From an uncultured Bacteroidales bacterium (GTDB taxonomy: Bacteria > Bacteroidota > Bacteroidia > Bacteroidales > Paludibacteraceae), in NCBI GenBank assembly GCA_946414805.1, contig CAMKPZ010000004.1, positions 62,001 to 126,000 on the forward strand: a stretch of 64,000 nucleotides of DNA, read 5' to 3'. Shown one piece after another: positions 17,815 to 25,225 of this stretch. Below the pieces are notes generated by a model. It did no database searches. It was not told where the DNA came from and was given only the letters and a program-made list of their open reading frames with translations. The position numbers and the translations under genes are program-made. How positions within the stretch are numbered: position 1 is the first letter of the stretch; each line of letters begins with the position of its first letter.

Positions 17815-19809
17815 TTATTTTACGACTGCACCCTGTGCGTTGTAGAGAACGCCGTTCTTCTCGATGAAGAGCACACCGTTGATAACACGCTTTGTAGCCT
17901 TTACGGTAGCATCGGTGTTGTCGATAGCGGTTTCGTCACCCTTATCCGCAACGAAAGTAACCTTATAGAAGCGGAGCATGTTGTCAACAATCGGATCCAA
18001 CATTTCCTTACCTTCGATAAGCACCTCACCAGCCTCTACAGCAACATTCTCTGCCGTAACCTTATCCGTACTCTTGCTTCCCACCTCAGTGTCAACACCA
18101 TTGATAAACAAGTCACGAATCACATCTTTCTTACCCGTATTGCTGAATACAACGGTTACTTTACCTGCTACGGTAGTCACGAAACGGAGTTTGTGACCTT
18201 GTGCATAACTGTTGTTATCACGGTTAGCGAACTGCAGCATACCCTCAAGCGAAGCAGCTTTGAAGTTCTCGCCCGGCGTTGTCAGCAGATCAGCAAAGTT
18301 GAACCACTCGTCACGTGCAGGCAGACCTGTATTCTCTGCAACTTTAGCACCTGCTTCAGCCCAATCCCACTCGGTATCACCATCGATAGCCACGAGTTCG
18401 GTTTTGGCAGCGCGGTTGTAATTGAGCACATACTCTGTAGTTGTCTCTTTGTCCTCAGCGGTAACGGTTACAGTTACTTTGCCGGCTTTGTCATCAACGA
18501 TCTCTACGGTTGCATAAGGAGCATCGGTAGCGACAGCTTCAACATTCAGAGCCTCATAAACGCCAAAATCGCCGAGATTGTACTCAAGCTTGTCTGCTGC
18601 GAACTCAGCAACGGTAGTACCGTTTACTTTGAGGTCGCTCAGAGTAGCATCGGTGCCAACGGCAACAGTAATAGCATGTGCAGAGAATGCCTCATCATCA
18701 CCTATAGTGTTGAATTGGTTCCATGCGCTAATCACAAATTGATATATACCTTCAGCCGAGGGAGTAAAAGAATAAGAAGTCTTGTTTGCAGCTTCAGCTA
18801 TTTCAACCAAGTCGCCATTAGTCGTATACCAACGAATCTCTGTCGGTGTTGCATCGAAATCTTTCAGTGTGATAGTTACTTCCTCGCCGATGTGAGCGGT
18901 AGCGGGAGCATCAATGGTAAACTTGGTAACAGGAGCTGCTACGCTAACGGTGTATGTTGCGCTCTCCTCTACGGCGCAGTGACCTGCCTCATCGGCTGGC
19001 TGGCTGGCGGTGATAACGAACTCACCGGCTTTGTTGCCGAAGAATACTCCGTACTCATTGATGCGATAATCTGTACCGGCAACGGCTGTTACACCATCCA
19101 ATGTAACCGTATAAGTAACTTCGTTGGTGTTCTCCGAAGAGAAAGTGATTTTCGAAGGGTCACCTACAAAACCGACAGTATAAGCCAGTGTCAAACTTGC
19201 CTTCGGATCGGTGCAAGTTTGAGGACGAACAACTTTAATTGCAGCAATACCAGCAGAAGCACCATTTGCACGAGAGATGTAAATTTCATTTGTTTCTGCG
19301 AAATCTTCAGGAAGTGTTACCGAACCGACATTGCATTTTCCCTTCTCACTACCCGTGGCAAGCGATGCGGCAATGATTGTAGCGCCACCGGATTCTGAAG
19401 TAATTTTAGATGTGGATGTGGGATCTGCAGAGGTGGATACGATAAAATCCTTGTAACCGCAAATGTAAACAATATCACCGGCCAAGAAGTTACCGGATGT
19501 CAGAGAAATACGCATGTGAGCACCGTTGTTACCCAGTTTGCAGACTTTAGTGATTTCAGGCTTCAGGTCTGCATCGGTAACTGCATCATCGTATGCACTT
19601 GTGCCATCAGCAGATGTTTTCTTTTTCTCGTAAGTAACGAAAACAATGGAGCCTGTCGAAGCAGCAGGCGATACTTCGAAAACGCCGTTGTTGGCTCCGT
19701 CACCATAAGTGGAAGAACCATCATACTGCCACAAAAAAACGGTCTCGTCTGCAGCCCAGAGGGTGAAACTTGCCAGGACGGCAGCGGCTAATGTGAATAA
19801 TTTTTTCAT
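17815..19809 (-). CDS. secreted multi-domain protein with C-terminal tag
   Basis: 664 residues. Signal peptide MKKLFTLAAAVLASFTLWA. The middle holds beta-sandwich domains, including an Ig-like segment (DAPATAHIGEEVTITLKDF) and a cadherin-like beta-sandwich (ATLSDLKVNGTTVAEFAADK, then EYNLGDFGVY). A C-terminal sandwich follows (LRFVTTVAGKVTVVFSNTGK). The last residues (VINGVLFIEKNG, LYNAQGAVVK) are the tag shared with five other proteins here. It is a single-gene transcript with its own promoter (19897-19928) and terminator (17746-17783). Probably T9SS-exported; no enzymatic motif is visible. Confidence 0.8.
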   Translation of the reverse strand: MKKLFTLAAAVLASFTLWAADETVFLWQYDGSSTYGDGANNGVFEVSPAASTGSIVFVTYEKKKTSADGTSAYDDAVTDADLKPEITKVCKLGNNGAHMRISLTSGNFLAGDIVYICGYKDFIVSTSADPTSTSKITSESGGATIIAASLATGSEKGKCNVGSVTLPEDFAETNEIYISRANGASAGIAAIKVVRPQTCTDPKASLTLAYTVGFVGDPSKITFSSENTNEVTYTVTLDGVTAVAGTDYRINEYGVFFGNKAGEFVITASQPADEAGHCAVEESATYTVSVAAPVTKFTIDAPATAHIGEEVTITLKDFDATPTEIRWYTTNGDLVEIAEAANKTSYSFTPSAEGIYQFVISAWNQFNTIGDDEAFSAHAITVAVGTDATLSDLKVNGTTVAEFAADKLEYNLGDFGVYEALNVEAVATDAPYATVEIVDDKAGKVTVTVTAEDKETTTEYVLNYNRAAKTELVAIDGDTEWDWAEAGAKVAENTGLPARDEWFNFADLLTTPGENFKAASLEGMLQFANRDNNSYAQGHKLRFVTTVAGKVTVVFSNTGKKDVIRDLFINGVDTEVGSKSTDKVTAENVAVEAGEVLIEGKEMLDPIVDNMLRFYKVTFVADKGDETAIDNTDATVKATKRVINGVLFIEKNGVLYNAQGAVVK

Positions 19810-19896
19810 GTGTTTTGTGTTTTTAAGTTAAACGAAAATTTTGGGTTTATTATATAGCTTGAGCTATTTTGCCAAGTGTAGTTTGCAAAATCGATG

Positions 19897-19928
19897 CAAA
19901 GATATAGTTTTTCGCGCATATGTGCAAA
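19897..19928 (-). promoter_or_regulatory. promoter of the 664-residue secreted protein gene
   Basis: Minus strand: TTTG (19928-19925), 20-base spacer, TATCTTTG (19904-19897), a full consensus match. Predicted start near 19890, leaving a leader of about 80 bases. Confidence 0.85.
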
Positions 19929-20061
19929 TATTATGGTACAAAAAAGGTGAAATTCCACAAAAAAAGTCAATTTTTCGCCATGCGGTCACCTTATGCGGAT
20001 AGACAAAAAGACACTTTCAACGGAGAAAAAACGCCTATCTAAGAGCAAAAATGGAATAAAA

Positions 20062-20093
20062 TTTGCATATGTCAAATATTTTTTGTACCTTTG
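20062..20093 (+). promoter_or_regulatory. promoter of the SGNH esterase gene
   Basis: TTTG (20062-20065), 20-base spacer, TACCTTTG (20086-20093), a full consensus match. Predicted start near 20100, giving an unusually long leader of about 290 bases. Confidence 0.85.
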
Positions 20094-20100
20094 CACACTT

Positions 20101-20163
20101 TTTCACTCCCGCATGCACGTACAGGCATGCGAAGGCGGGATATATAGGGAAATGAGAGTGAAA
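20101..20163 (+). other. nested stem-loop at the predicted 5' end of the esterase mRNA
   Basis: Outer arms TTTCACTC (20101-20108) and GAGTGAAA (20156-20163) pair perfectly, enclosing CGCATGC (20110-20116) and GCATGCG (20125-20131). The outer helix starts at the predicted first transcribed base. It could protect the mRNA end or act as a regulatory leader. I recognise no known riboswitch class. Confidence 0.5.
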
Positions 20164-20387
20164 TGGGAGAACCGATAATTAAGACATTTATTCGGAAGTT
20201 TATAAAAATCACAGGATAATATATAATTTATATATTATAGGTATAGGTAGGATACGGTAAAGGCACGGCGGGATTCCGATGCGGGGTAAGAAAGACCACG
20301 GCAAGCCGCTCAAAGTAGAAAGACTGCGGTGAGCTGATCAAAGTAGAAAGAAGAAAGATATAGACATGAAATAACACTTTAGATTAC
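20164..20387 (+). other. rest of the long leader
   Basis: No ORF of note. It contains GACCACGGC and two copies of TCAAAGTAGAAAG (near 20311 and 20338). A similar pair of words (GACCACGGC, then TTCAAAATAGAAGG) precedes mlaE at about 22487-22516. Meaning unknown. Confidence 0.4.
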
Positions 20388-22301
20388 ATGAAAAAGATTT
20401 TAGCGATTCTGGCGGCAGCAGTAATGGTTCTGCCGATGGCGCAGGGCGCCGTAAAAGTACACACTATCGGCGACAGCACGATGGAGAGTTACAACGAGAG
20501 TGCCACGGACAAACGCGGCTGGGCAACGTATCTGGGTTCGTTCTTCAATCCGGAGTACGTAACGGTGAACAACCGCGGCAAATCAGGTTCGGACACCCGC
20601 AGTTTCTACACGGGTGCGGCTTACTGGGAGAGTGTGAAGAGCCAGATGAGCGCAGGCGATTACCTGATCATCCAGTTTGCGCACAATGACGAAGGAACGG
20701 TGACCTACGGAACGGACAATTTAGAGTACGCCGCCTATTGCGCAGCAAACAATCTGCCTGCACCGACGGATGCGCGCGGAACGAATCCGCAGACGACCTA
20801 TCGCGATTATCTGCGTAAGTTTGTGGACGAGGCACGCGAGAAAGGGGTCAATCCTATTCTGATGGCTCCGATATGCCGTGCCTATTTCAGCGGGAACACG
20901 ATCCGCCGTAACGGCCAGCACGACCTGGGCGACAAGTTCTGGAAAATAGAGGACGGAGTGCTGTACAAAGACCAGAGTCTGCCTGAAGGCGACTCGACGA
21001 TGAGTTATGTACACGCGATGCGCGAGGTAGCGAAAGAGAAAGGTGTTCCGTTCCTGAACATGACAGAAGCGACGAGAGACCTCTATCTGTCGTACGGCGA
21101 AGCGCAGTGCCTGAGTCTGATGTTCGTAGACAAAGAGCCGGGGAAAAAAGACCAGACGCATACGAACGCGATGGGAGCCAATCTGATTGCGCGGATGGCG
21201 GCGCAGATGATGAAAGACGCCGGAATCTTAGCGGATTATATCGAGATCCCGACATCGATCAGTGCAAGTCCGAACGCGATAGAGATCGGCGAGACCTACA
21301 GCGGCATTGCGCAGAACAAAGAGTTCCTGCTGACGGGCTTCGGTCTGGAGCCGGCAAGCGGAACCGTTACGCTGAGTGCGACAGGCGATCTGACGATCTC
21401 GACAGACAAAGAGAACTACGGCAAAACGGCGAGTGTGAGCTACGCAGGCAGCACCTTATTCCAAAAGATATATGTGCGCGTGAGCTACACCGGCGAGGGT
21501 GCGCAGAACGACAAGATCACTGTGACTTCCGGCGAGAAGAGCATTGAAGTGCCTGTGACGGCAACGGTTATCTCGCTGTCCGGCGGCAGTGCGGTGAGCG
21601 CCCGTTGGGCTCTGACGGATCATACCAAAGCCGGCGAAGCGGCGGTGGAGGGTCCGCTGAGCGTAGAGATGACGATGAGTCATATGGTTGCGACCGACAT
21701 GAAGAACGATGCAACGGGTGTGGACGGCAGCCAGACGAGTGTGATCCGTTTCCACAACGCCGATGACAGCGGCAAGAAGACCAACTGGCCGACAGACGAG
21801 ATCGACGAGAACCCGGGCCGTTATATCGATTTTGCGCTGACGGCTCCGGCGACGATGGATGTACGGATCACGAAGGTAGGAATGGAGTTAGGCGCCTACT
21901 CCACCGCAGCGATGAAATGTCATGTGAACAGCGGTTTCGGCGAGGCGTTCACGGATGTAGAGACGATCTACGAGGTGTCGGCTGTAGCGCTGCCGAGTAT
22001 CGGTCCGAAAAACGGCAATCCGGGTGCTCCTATGATCGGGCTGGAACTGACGCCGATGCTAACGATCGCGGCAGGCGAGACGCTGCATATACGTATCCTG
22101 CCGTGGCACGAGAACACCAGCGGAAGCGGCAAGTATATCTGCGTGAAGAACGTGGTGATCGAAGGTCAGGCGTTTGCGCCGACAGGGATTGAGAGCCTTC
22201 AGCCGTCAGAAGTCAGAAGTCAGAAAGTGATCCGAAACGGTGTGCTGCTGATTGAGCGAAACGGCAAGGTTTACAATGCGCAGGGTGTGGAAGTAAGATA
22301 A
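20388..22301 (+). CDS. secreted SGNH/CE12-like esterase with C-terminal tag
   Basis: 637 residues. Signal peptide MKKILAILAAAVMVLPMAQG. The SGNH hydrolase domain (about 20-285) has block I GDSTMES (nucleophile Ser), the oxyanion region NRGKSGSDTRSF, QFAHND (block III) and DQTHTNAMGA carrying the Asp and His of the triad. This is the rhamnogalacturonan acetylesterase (CE12) pattern, so it probably removes acetyl groups from pectin-like polymers. Two beta-sandwich segments follow. The end (VIRNGVLLIERNG, VYNAQGVEVR) is the shared tag. It is driven by the promoter at 20062 with a structured leader. Confidence 0.88.
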   Translation: MKKILAILAAAVMVLPMAQGAVKVHTIGDSTMESYNESATDKRGWATYLGSFFNPEYVTVNNRGKSGSDTRSFYTGAAYWESVKSQMSAGDYLIIQFAHNDEGTVTYGTDNLEYAAYCAANNLPAPTDARGTNPQTTYRDYLRKFVDEAREKGVNPILMAPICRAYFSGNTIRRNGQHDLGDKFWKIEDGVLYKDQSLPEGDSTMSYVHAMREVAKEKGVPFLNMTEATRDLYLSYGEAQCLSLMFVDKEPGKKDQTHTNAMGANLIARMAAQMMKDAGILADYIEIPTSISASPNAIEIGETYSGIAQNKEFLLTGFGLEPASGTVTLSATGDLTISTDKENYGKTASVSYAGSTLFQKIYVRVSYTGEGAQNDKITVTSGEKSIEVPVTATVISLSGGSAVSARWALTDHTKAGEAAVEGPLSVEMTMSHMVATDMKNDATGVDGSQTSVIRFHNADDSGKKTNWPTDEIDENPGRYIDFALTAPATMDVRITKVGMELGAYSTAAMKCHVNSGFGEAFTDVETIYEVSAVALPSIGPKNGNPGAPMIGLELTPMLTIAAGETLHIRILPWHENTSGSGKYICVKNVVIEGQAFAPTGIESLQPSEVRSQKVIRNGVLLIERNGKVYNAQGVEVR

Positions 22302-22311
22302 GATGTTTTAG

Positions 22312-22478
22312 AAATCGAAAATGCGCAGCCTACCGAGCCTGATGGCTCTCGCGCCCAAGCCCCTGTATGCCGGTCAGTAAACGAGTTTCCTGCCGCCATT
22401 CATGCCCTTGGGCACCATCAAACGCCTCAATAGGCGTCGATGGGCTGCTTACAAAAATATAAGAAAATAAGAAAAATA
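22312..22478. repeat. folded intergenic repeat, copy A
   Basis: Opens AAATCGAAAATGCGCAGCC, closes GGGCTGCTTACAAAAAT and then an A-rich tail. The outer arms GCAGCC (22325-22330) and GGCTGC (22443-22448) pair. Inside are GAGCC tgat GGCTC, GCCCAAG (22353-22359) with CTTGGGC (22407-22413), and ACGCCT caat AGGCGT, giving a branched, cloverleaf-like fold. Lies between the esterase and mlaE. Confidence 0.65.
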
Positions 22479-22531
22479 GACCACGGCGGATCATTCAAAA
22501 TAGAAGGTGAGAAATCAAAAGACATTAAACG

Positions 22532-23269
22532 ATGCGAATATTACAACACATAGGTGAGTATGTTCTGTTGATGGGACGGGTGCTGCGACTGCCCGACCGT
22601 CAGCGGATGTTCTGGAGGCAGTTCAGCAGGGAGCTGGAGAAACAGGGATTGCAGAGTCTGCCGATCGTGCTGATCATCTCCGTCTTTATCGGTGCTATTC
22701 TGACCATTCAGGCGAAGACGAACACGGAGAACCCGCTGCTGCCGACCTACACCGTAGGTCTGCTGACAAGAGAGACGCTGCTGCTGGAGTTCTCGAGCAC
22801 TATTCTTTGTTTGATTCTGGCAGGCAAAGTGGGTTCGAACATCGCTTCGGAGATCGGCACGATGCGTATCACCGAACAGATTGACGCGATGGAGATCATG
22901 GGCGTGAACAGCGCCAATTATCTGATTCTGCCGAAGATCATGGCGTTTGTGACGATGATGCCGATGCTGGTGATCATCTCCACAGCGGTAGGTCTGTCAG
23001 GCGGCTGGGCGGTAGGTGCGTTCACGGATATCATCACGGTCCACGACTATCTGGTGGGCGTGCAGTATGCGTTCAATCCGTATTTCGTGTGGTACGGGAT
23101 CATCAAGAGTCTGGTGTTTGCGTTCGTGATTACCAGCATGGCGAGTTATTACGGATACAATGTGCGCGGCGGAGCGCTGGAAGTGGGAAGGGCGAGTACG
23201 AATGCTGTCGTCAATAGCAATATCATGATATTGTTTTTAGACCTGGTGCTGAGTAAGTTGCTGCTGTGA
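22532..23269 (+). CDS. mlaE: MlaE-family ABC transporter permease
   Basis: 245 residues with five to six membrane segments and the MlaE core (FIGAILTIQA, ILAGKVGSNIASEIGTM, EQIDAMEIMGV). MlaE is the inner-membrane permease of the phospholipid transport system that maintains outer-membrane lipid asymmetry; its partner ATPase, MlaF, is at 23996. These genes are normally adjacent in Bacteroidota, but here 726 bases with folded repeats and a GxxExxY gene separate them. No MlaD-type substrate-binding gene follows in this window. Confidence 0.93.
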   Translation: MRILQHIGEYVLLMGRVLRLPDRQRMFWRQFSRELEKQGLQSLPIVLIISVFIGAILTIQAKTNTENPLLPTYTVGLLTRETLLLEFSSTILCLILAGKVGSNIASEIGTMRITEQIDAMEIMGVNSANYLILPKIMAFVTMMPMLVIISTAVGLSGGWAVGAFTDIITVHDYLVGVQYAFNPYFVWYGIIKSLVFAFVITSMASYYGYNVRGGALEVGRASTNAVVNSNIMILFLDLVLSKLLL

Positions 23270-23274
23270 ATTAT

Positions 23275-23453
23275 AAATCGAAAATGCGCAGCCATTTTGG
23301 CCTATGCGGCCTTGAGCGTAAACGACTACTAATTCGCGTCTTTGAGCAAGCTCAATACGCGCCTTACTAATCCTTTCCGCTCGTTGGCGCCCCAAGGGGC
23401 GGCAACATGGCTGCTTACAAAAATAAAAGAAAATAAGAAAAATAATAATTACA
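23275..23453. repeat. folded intergenic repeat, copy B
   Basis: Same opening (AAATCGAAAATGCGCAGCC) and closing (ATGGCTGCTTACAAAAAT plus A-rich tail) as copy A. Outer arms GCAGCCAT (23288-23295) and ATGGCTGC (23407-23414) pair over 8 bases. Inside: GGCC tatgc GGCC; CGCGT (23335-23339) with ACGCG (23357-23361) around TTGAGC aa GCTCAA; and CGCCCC aa GGGGCG. Different bases from copy A but the same layout of stems. Confidence 0.65.
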
Positions 23454-23486
23454 GACGACTGAGAAGAAGTAGATGGCGCCCGATTA

Positions 23487-23521
23487 GCTGCTTACAAAAA
23501 TAAAAGAAAATAAGAAAAATA
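23487..23521. repeat. 3' fragment of the folded repeat, copy C
   Basis: GCTGCTTACAAAAATAAAAG and the A-rich tail that follows are nearly identical to the end of copy B; the rest of the element is missing. Directly upstream of the GxxExxY gene. Confidence 0.6.
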
Positions 23522-23542
23522 ACAAATAAGATAAATAAAAAA

Positions 23543-23995
23543 ATGGAAACGAAAGAGAGGACAAGTATTCGGATTGTGGAGGAGCCAAAACGGCAGGAAT
23601 TGAAAGAGTTATGCTATGGAATAATCGGTTGCATGCAAGAAGTACATAATCTATTGGGCGCAGGTTTGCCGGAATATATCTATCAGGAAGCATTGGCTAC
23701 AGAGTTAAGCACAAACGGTTACACCATCCATAAAGAACAAGAATACCACCCTGTTTACAAAGGAAAAGAGATGAAAAGCCATCTCCGAATGGATTTGGTT
23801 GTGGAGAGCGAGAAAGGAAATATTATCATTGAGTGCAAGGCATTAAGCAGTCTGACAGAAAAAGAGCGTTACCAGACATTGGGATACCTTCGTGCTACGG
23901 GATGGACTATGGCTTTGCTGGTTAATTTCGGAGCCAGCCCAAAGGCACAGATTGAACGATACTATTACGACAAAGAAACAATATACGTTTTTTAG
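23543..23995 (+). CDS. GxxExxY family protein
   Basis: 150 residues. The family motif is GLPEYIY inside LLGAGLPEYIYQEAL, followed by the nuclease-like pattern LRMDLVVE...IIIECKAL (Asp and Glu-x-Lys), which resembles the PD-(D/E)xK core. GxxExxY proteins are widespread and of unknown role. Its stop (TAG) directly touches the ATG of mlaF, so mlaF translation may depend on it. It has a repeat fragment upstream and splits mlaE from mlaF, which suggests late insertion; its codon use looks more A-rich than its neighbours. Confidence 0.85.
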   Translation: METKERTSIRIVEEPKRQELKELCYGIIGCMQEVHNLLGAGLPEYIYQEALATELSTNGYTIHKEQEYHPVYKGKEMKSHLRMDLVVESEKGNIIIECKALSSLTEKERYQTLGYLRATGWTMALLVNFGASPKAQIERYYYDKETIYVF

Positions 23996-24754
23996 ATGAT
24001 AGAAGTAAAAGATATAGTAAAGAGTTTTGAGGGGAATGTGGTGCTGGATCATGTGAGTGCGGAGATGCGGGACGGAGAAGTGAACATGATCATCGGACAG
24101 TCAGGAAGCGGAAAGACCGTATTGCTGAAAAGCCTGATCGGTCTGCATAACTTGGACCACGGACAGATCCTATACGACGGTCGCGACCTGGCGGAGATGC
24201 GCAACAAAGATATCCGGCTGCTGCACCGCGAGGTAGGCGTGCTGTTTCAGGGATCGGCACTGTTCGACTCGATGAGCGTGATAGAGAACGTGCTGTTTCC
24301 GTTGGAGATGTTCTCCCATAAGAGCCGCGAGGAGATGCGGGAGCGTGCGGAGTTCTGCTTGCGGCGCGTAGAGATCCCGGAGCACGTATGGCACCTGATG
24401 CCCAGCGAGATCAGCGGCGGTCAGCAGAAACGTGTGGCGATAGCACGGGCGATCGTGTTAGAGCCGAGATACCTGTTCTGCGACGAGCCCAACTCGGGTC
24501 TGGATCCGAAGACCAGTCTGGTGATCGATGCGCTGATCCGAGACATCACGAGGGAGTATAACATATGCACGGTGGTGAACAGCCATGACATGAACTCGAT
24601 CATGGAGATCGGCGACAATATCGTCTTTTTGAAAGGCGGCAAGAAGGAATGGCAGGGCAGCCGGCATGAGATCATAACGAGCGAGAACGAGGCACTGAAT
24701 GATTTCGTGTTCGCCAGTGAGCTGTTCAAGAAAATAAAGACCGCTGCGCTGTAA
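23996..24754 (+). CDS. mlaF: MlaF-family ABC transporter ATP-binding protein
   Basis: 252 residues. Walker A GQSGSGKT (34-41), signature SGGQQKRVA (from residue 140), Walker B YLFCDEP (159-165), and the H-loop in VVNSHDMNS. It powers phospholipid transport with the MlaE permease at 22532. Its start follows the GxxExxY stop with no gap. Its last codons and stop lie in a 16-base tandem repeat (24738-24792). Confidence 0.93.
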   Translation: MIEVKDIVKSFEGNVVLDHVSAEMRDGEVNMIIGQSGSGKTVLLKSLIGLHNLDHGQILYDGRDLAEMRNKDIRLLHREVGVLFQGSALFDSMSVIENVLFPLEMFSHKSREEMRERAEFCLRRVEIPEHVWHLMPSEISGGQQKRVAIARAIVLEPRYLFCDEPNSGLDPKTSLVIDALIRDITREYNICTVVNSHDMNSIMEIGDNIVFLKGGKKEWQGSRHEIITSENEALNDFVFASELFKKIKTAAL

Positions 24755-24792
24755 GACCGTTGCACTGTAGGACCGCTGCGCTGTAAGACCGT
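24738..24792 (+). repeat. 16-base tandem repeat across the mlaF stop, stops in all three frames
   Basis: Units AGACCGCTGCGCTGTA, AGACCGTTGCACTGTA and GGACCGCTGCGCTGTA, plus a 7-base partial unit. The real stop TAA (24752) is followed by TAG (24768) and TAA (24784) at exact 16-base steps, so each falls in a different frame. Confidence 0.85.
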
Positions 24793-24830
24793 CCTACGGA
24801 TTGAAAGACAAAATAGAAAATTTAAACAAT

Positions 24831-25178
24831 ATGAAGAAGATTTTAGTAGCCCTAATGGGCTTGATGAGTATTGGATTATGGGCTCAAGGACAGGCAAAAG
24901 GTCCGGCGAGAGTGCCGGCATACAGAGGGTTGATCGAGCGCGTTCAGCCGAACGGCGACACCCTGCGGACCTATCTGCGCGGAGACGAGCGTCAGCACTG
25001 GATGATGACCGAGGACGGATGGCAGATCATGGAGAGCAAAAACGGATGGCTGAAATACGCCAAGACGAAGAAGAACGGCACGGTTGTTGTGGGATGCCGC
25101 AAAGCACATAACGCCGAGAAACGCAGCAAATGCGAGAAACGGTGGCTGGAGAAGCACGGAGTGAAAAAGGGGCTGTGA
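24831..25178 (+). CDS. stand-alone protease-prodomain-like secreted protein
   Basis: 115 residues from Met at 24831 (MKKILVALMGLMSIGLWAQG); an upstream in-frame TTG (24801) would bury the signal peptide. After the signal, VPAYRGLIERVQPNGDTLRT and YLRGDERQHWM align with the prodomains of both M6 proteases here (PARRGWQTRIQPDG / LFGDELYHYM; PARRDGIVRTAADG / LHGDESFHYM). No catalytic domain follows: the protein ends in a basic tail. It is either a fragment of a third M6 gene or a free prodomain that could inhibit or help fold the protease encoded 47 bases downstream. Confidence 0.7.
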   Translation: MKKILVALMGLMSIGLWAQGQAKGPARVPAYRGLIERVQPNGDTLRTYLRGDERQHWMMTEDGWQIMESKNGWLKYAKTKKNGTVVVGCRKAHNAEKRSKCEKRWLEKHGVKKGL

Positions 25179-25225
25179 TCGGTCATTGGTTCAATAAACG
25201 AAATAAAGTTATTATTTATCATATT

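Noticed and set aside
18193..19398. 401-codon + strand ORF opposite the 664-residue secreted protein
   Set aside because: Cys/Ser-rich product without motifs; the minus-strand gene has signal peptide, domains, promoter, terminator and tag.
25130..25225. Earlier in-frame start for the second M6 protease
   Set aside because: It overlaps the upstream gene and would place 32 charged residues before a perfect signal peptide.
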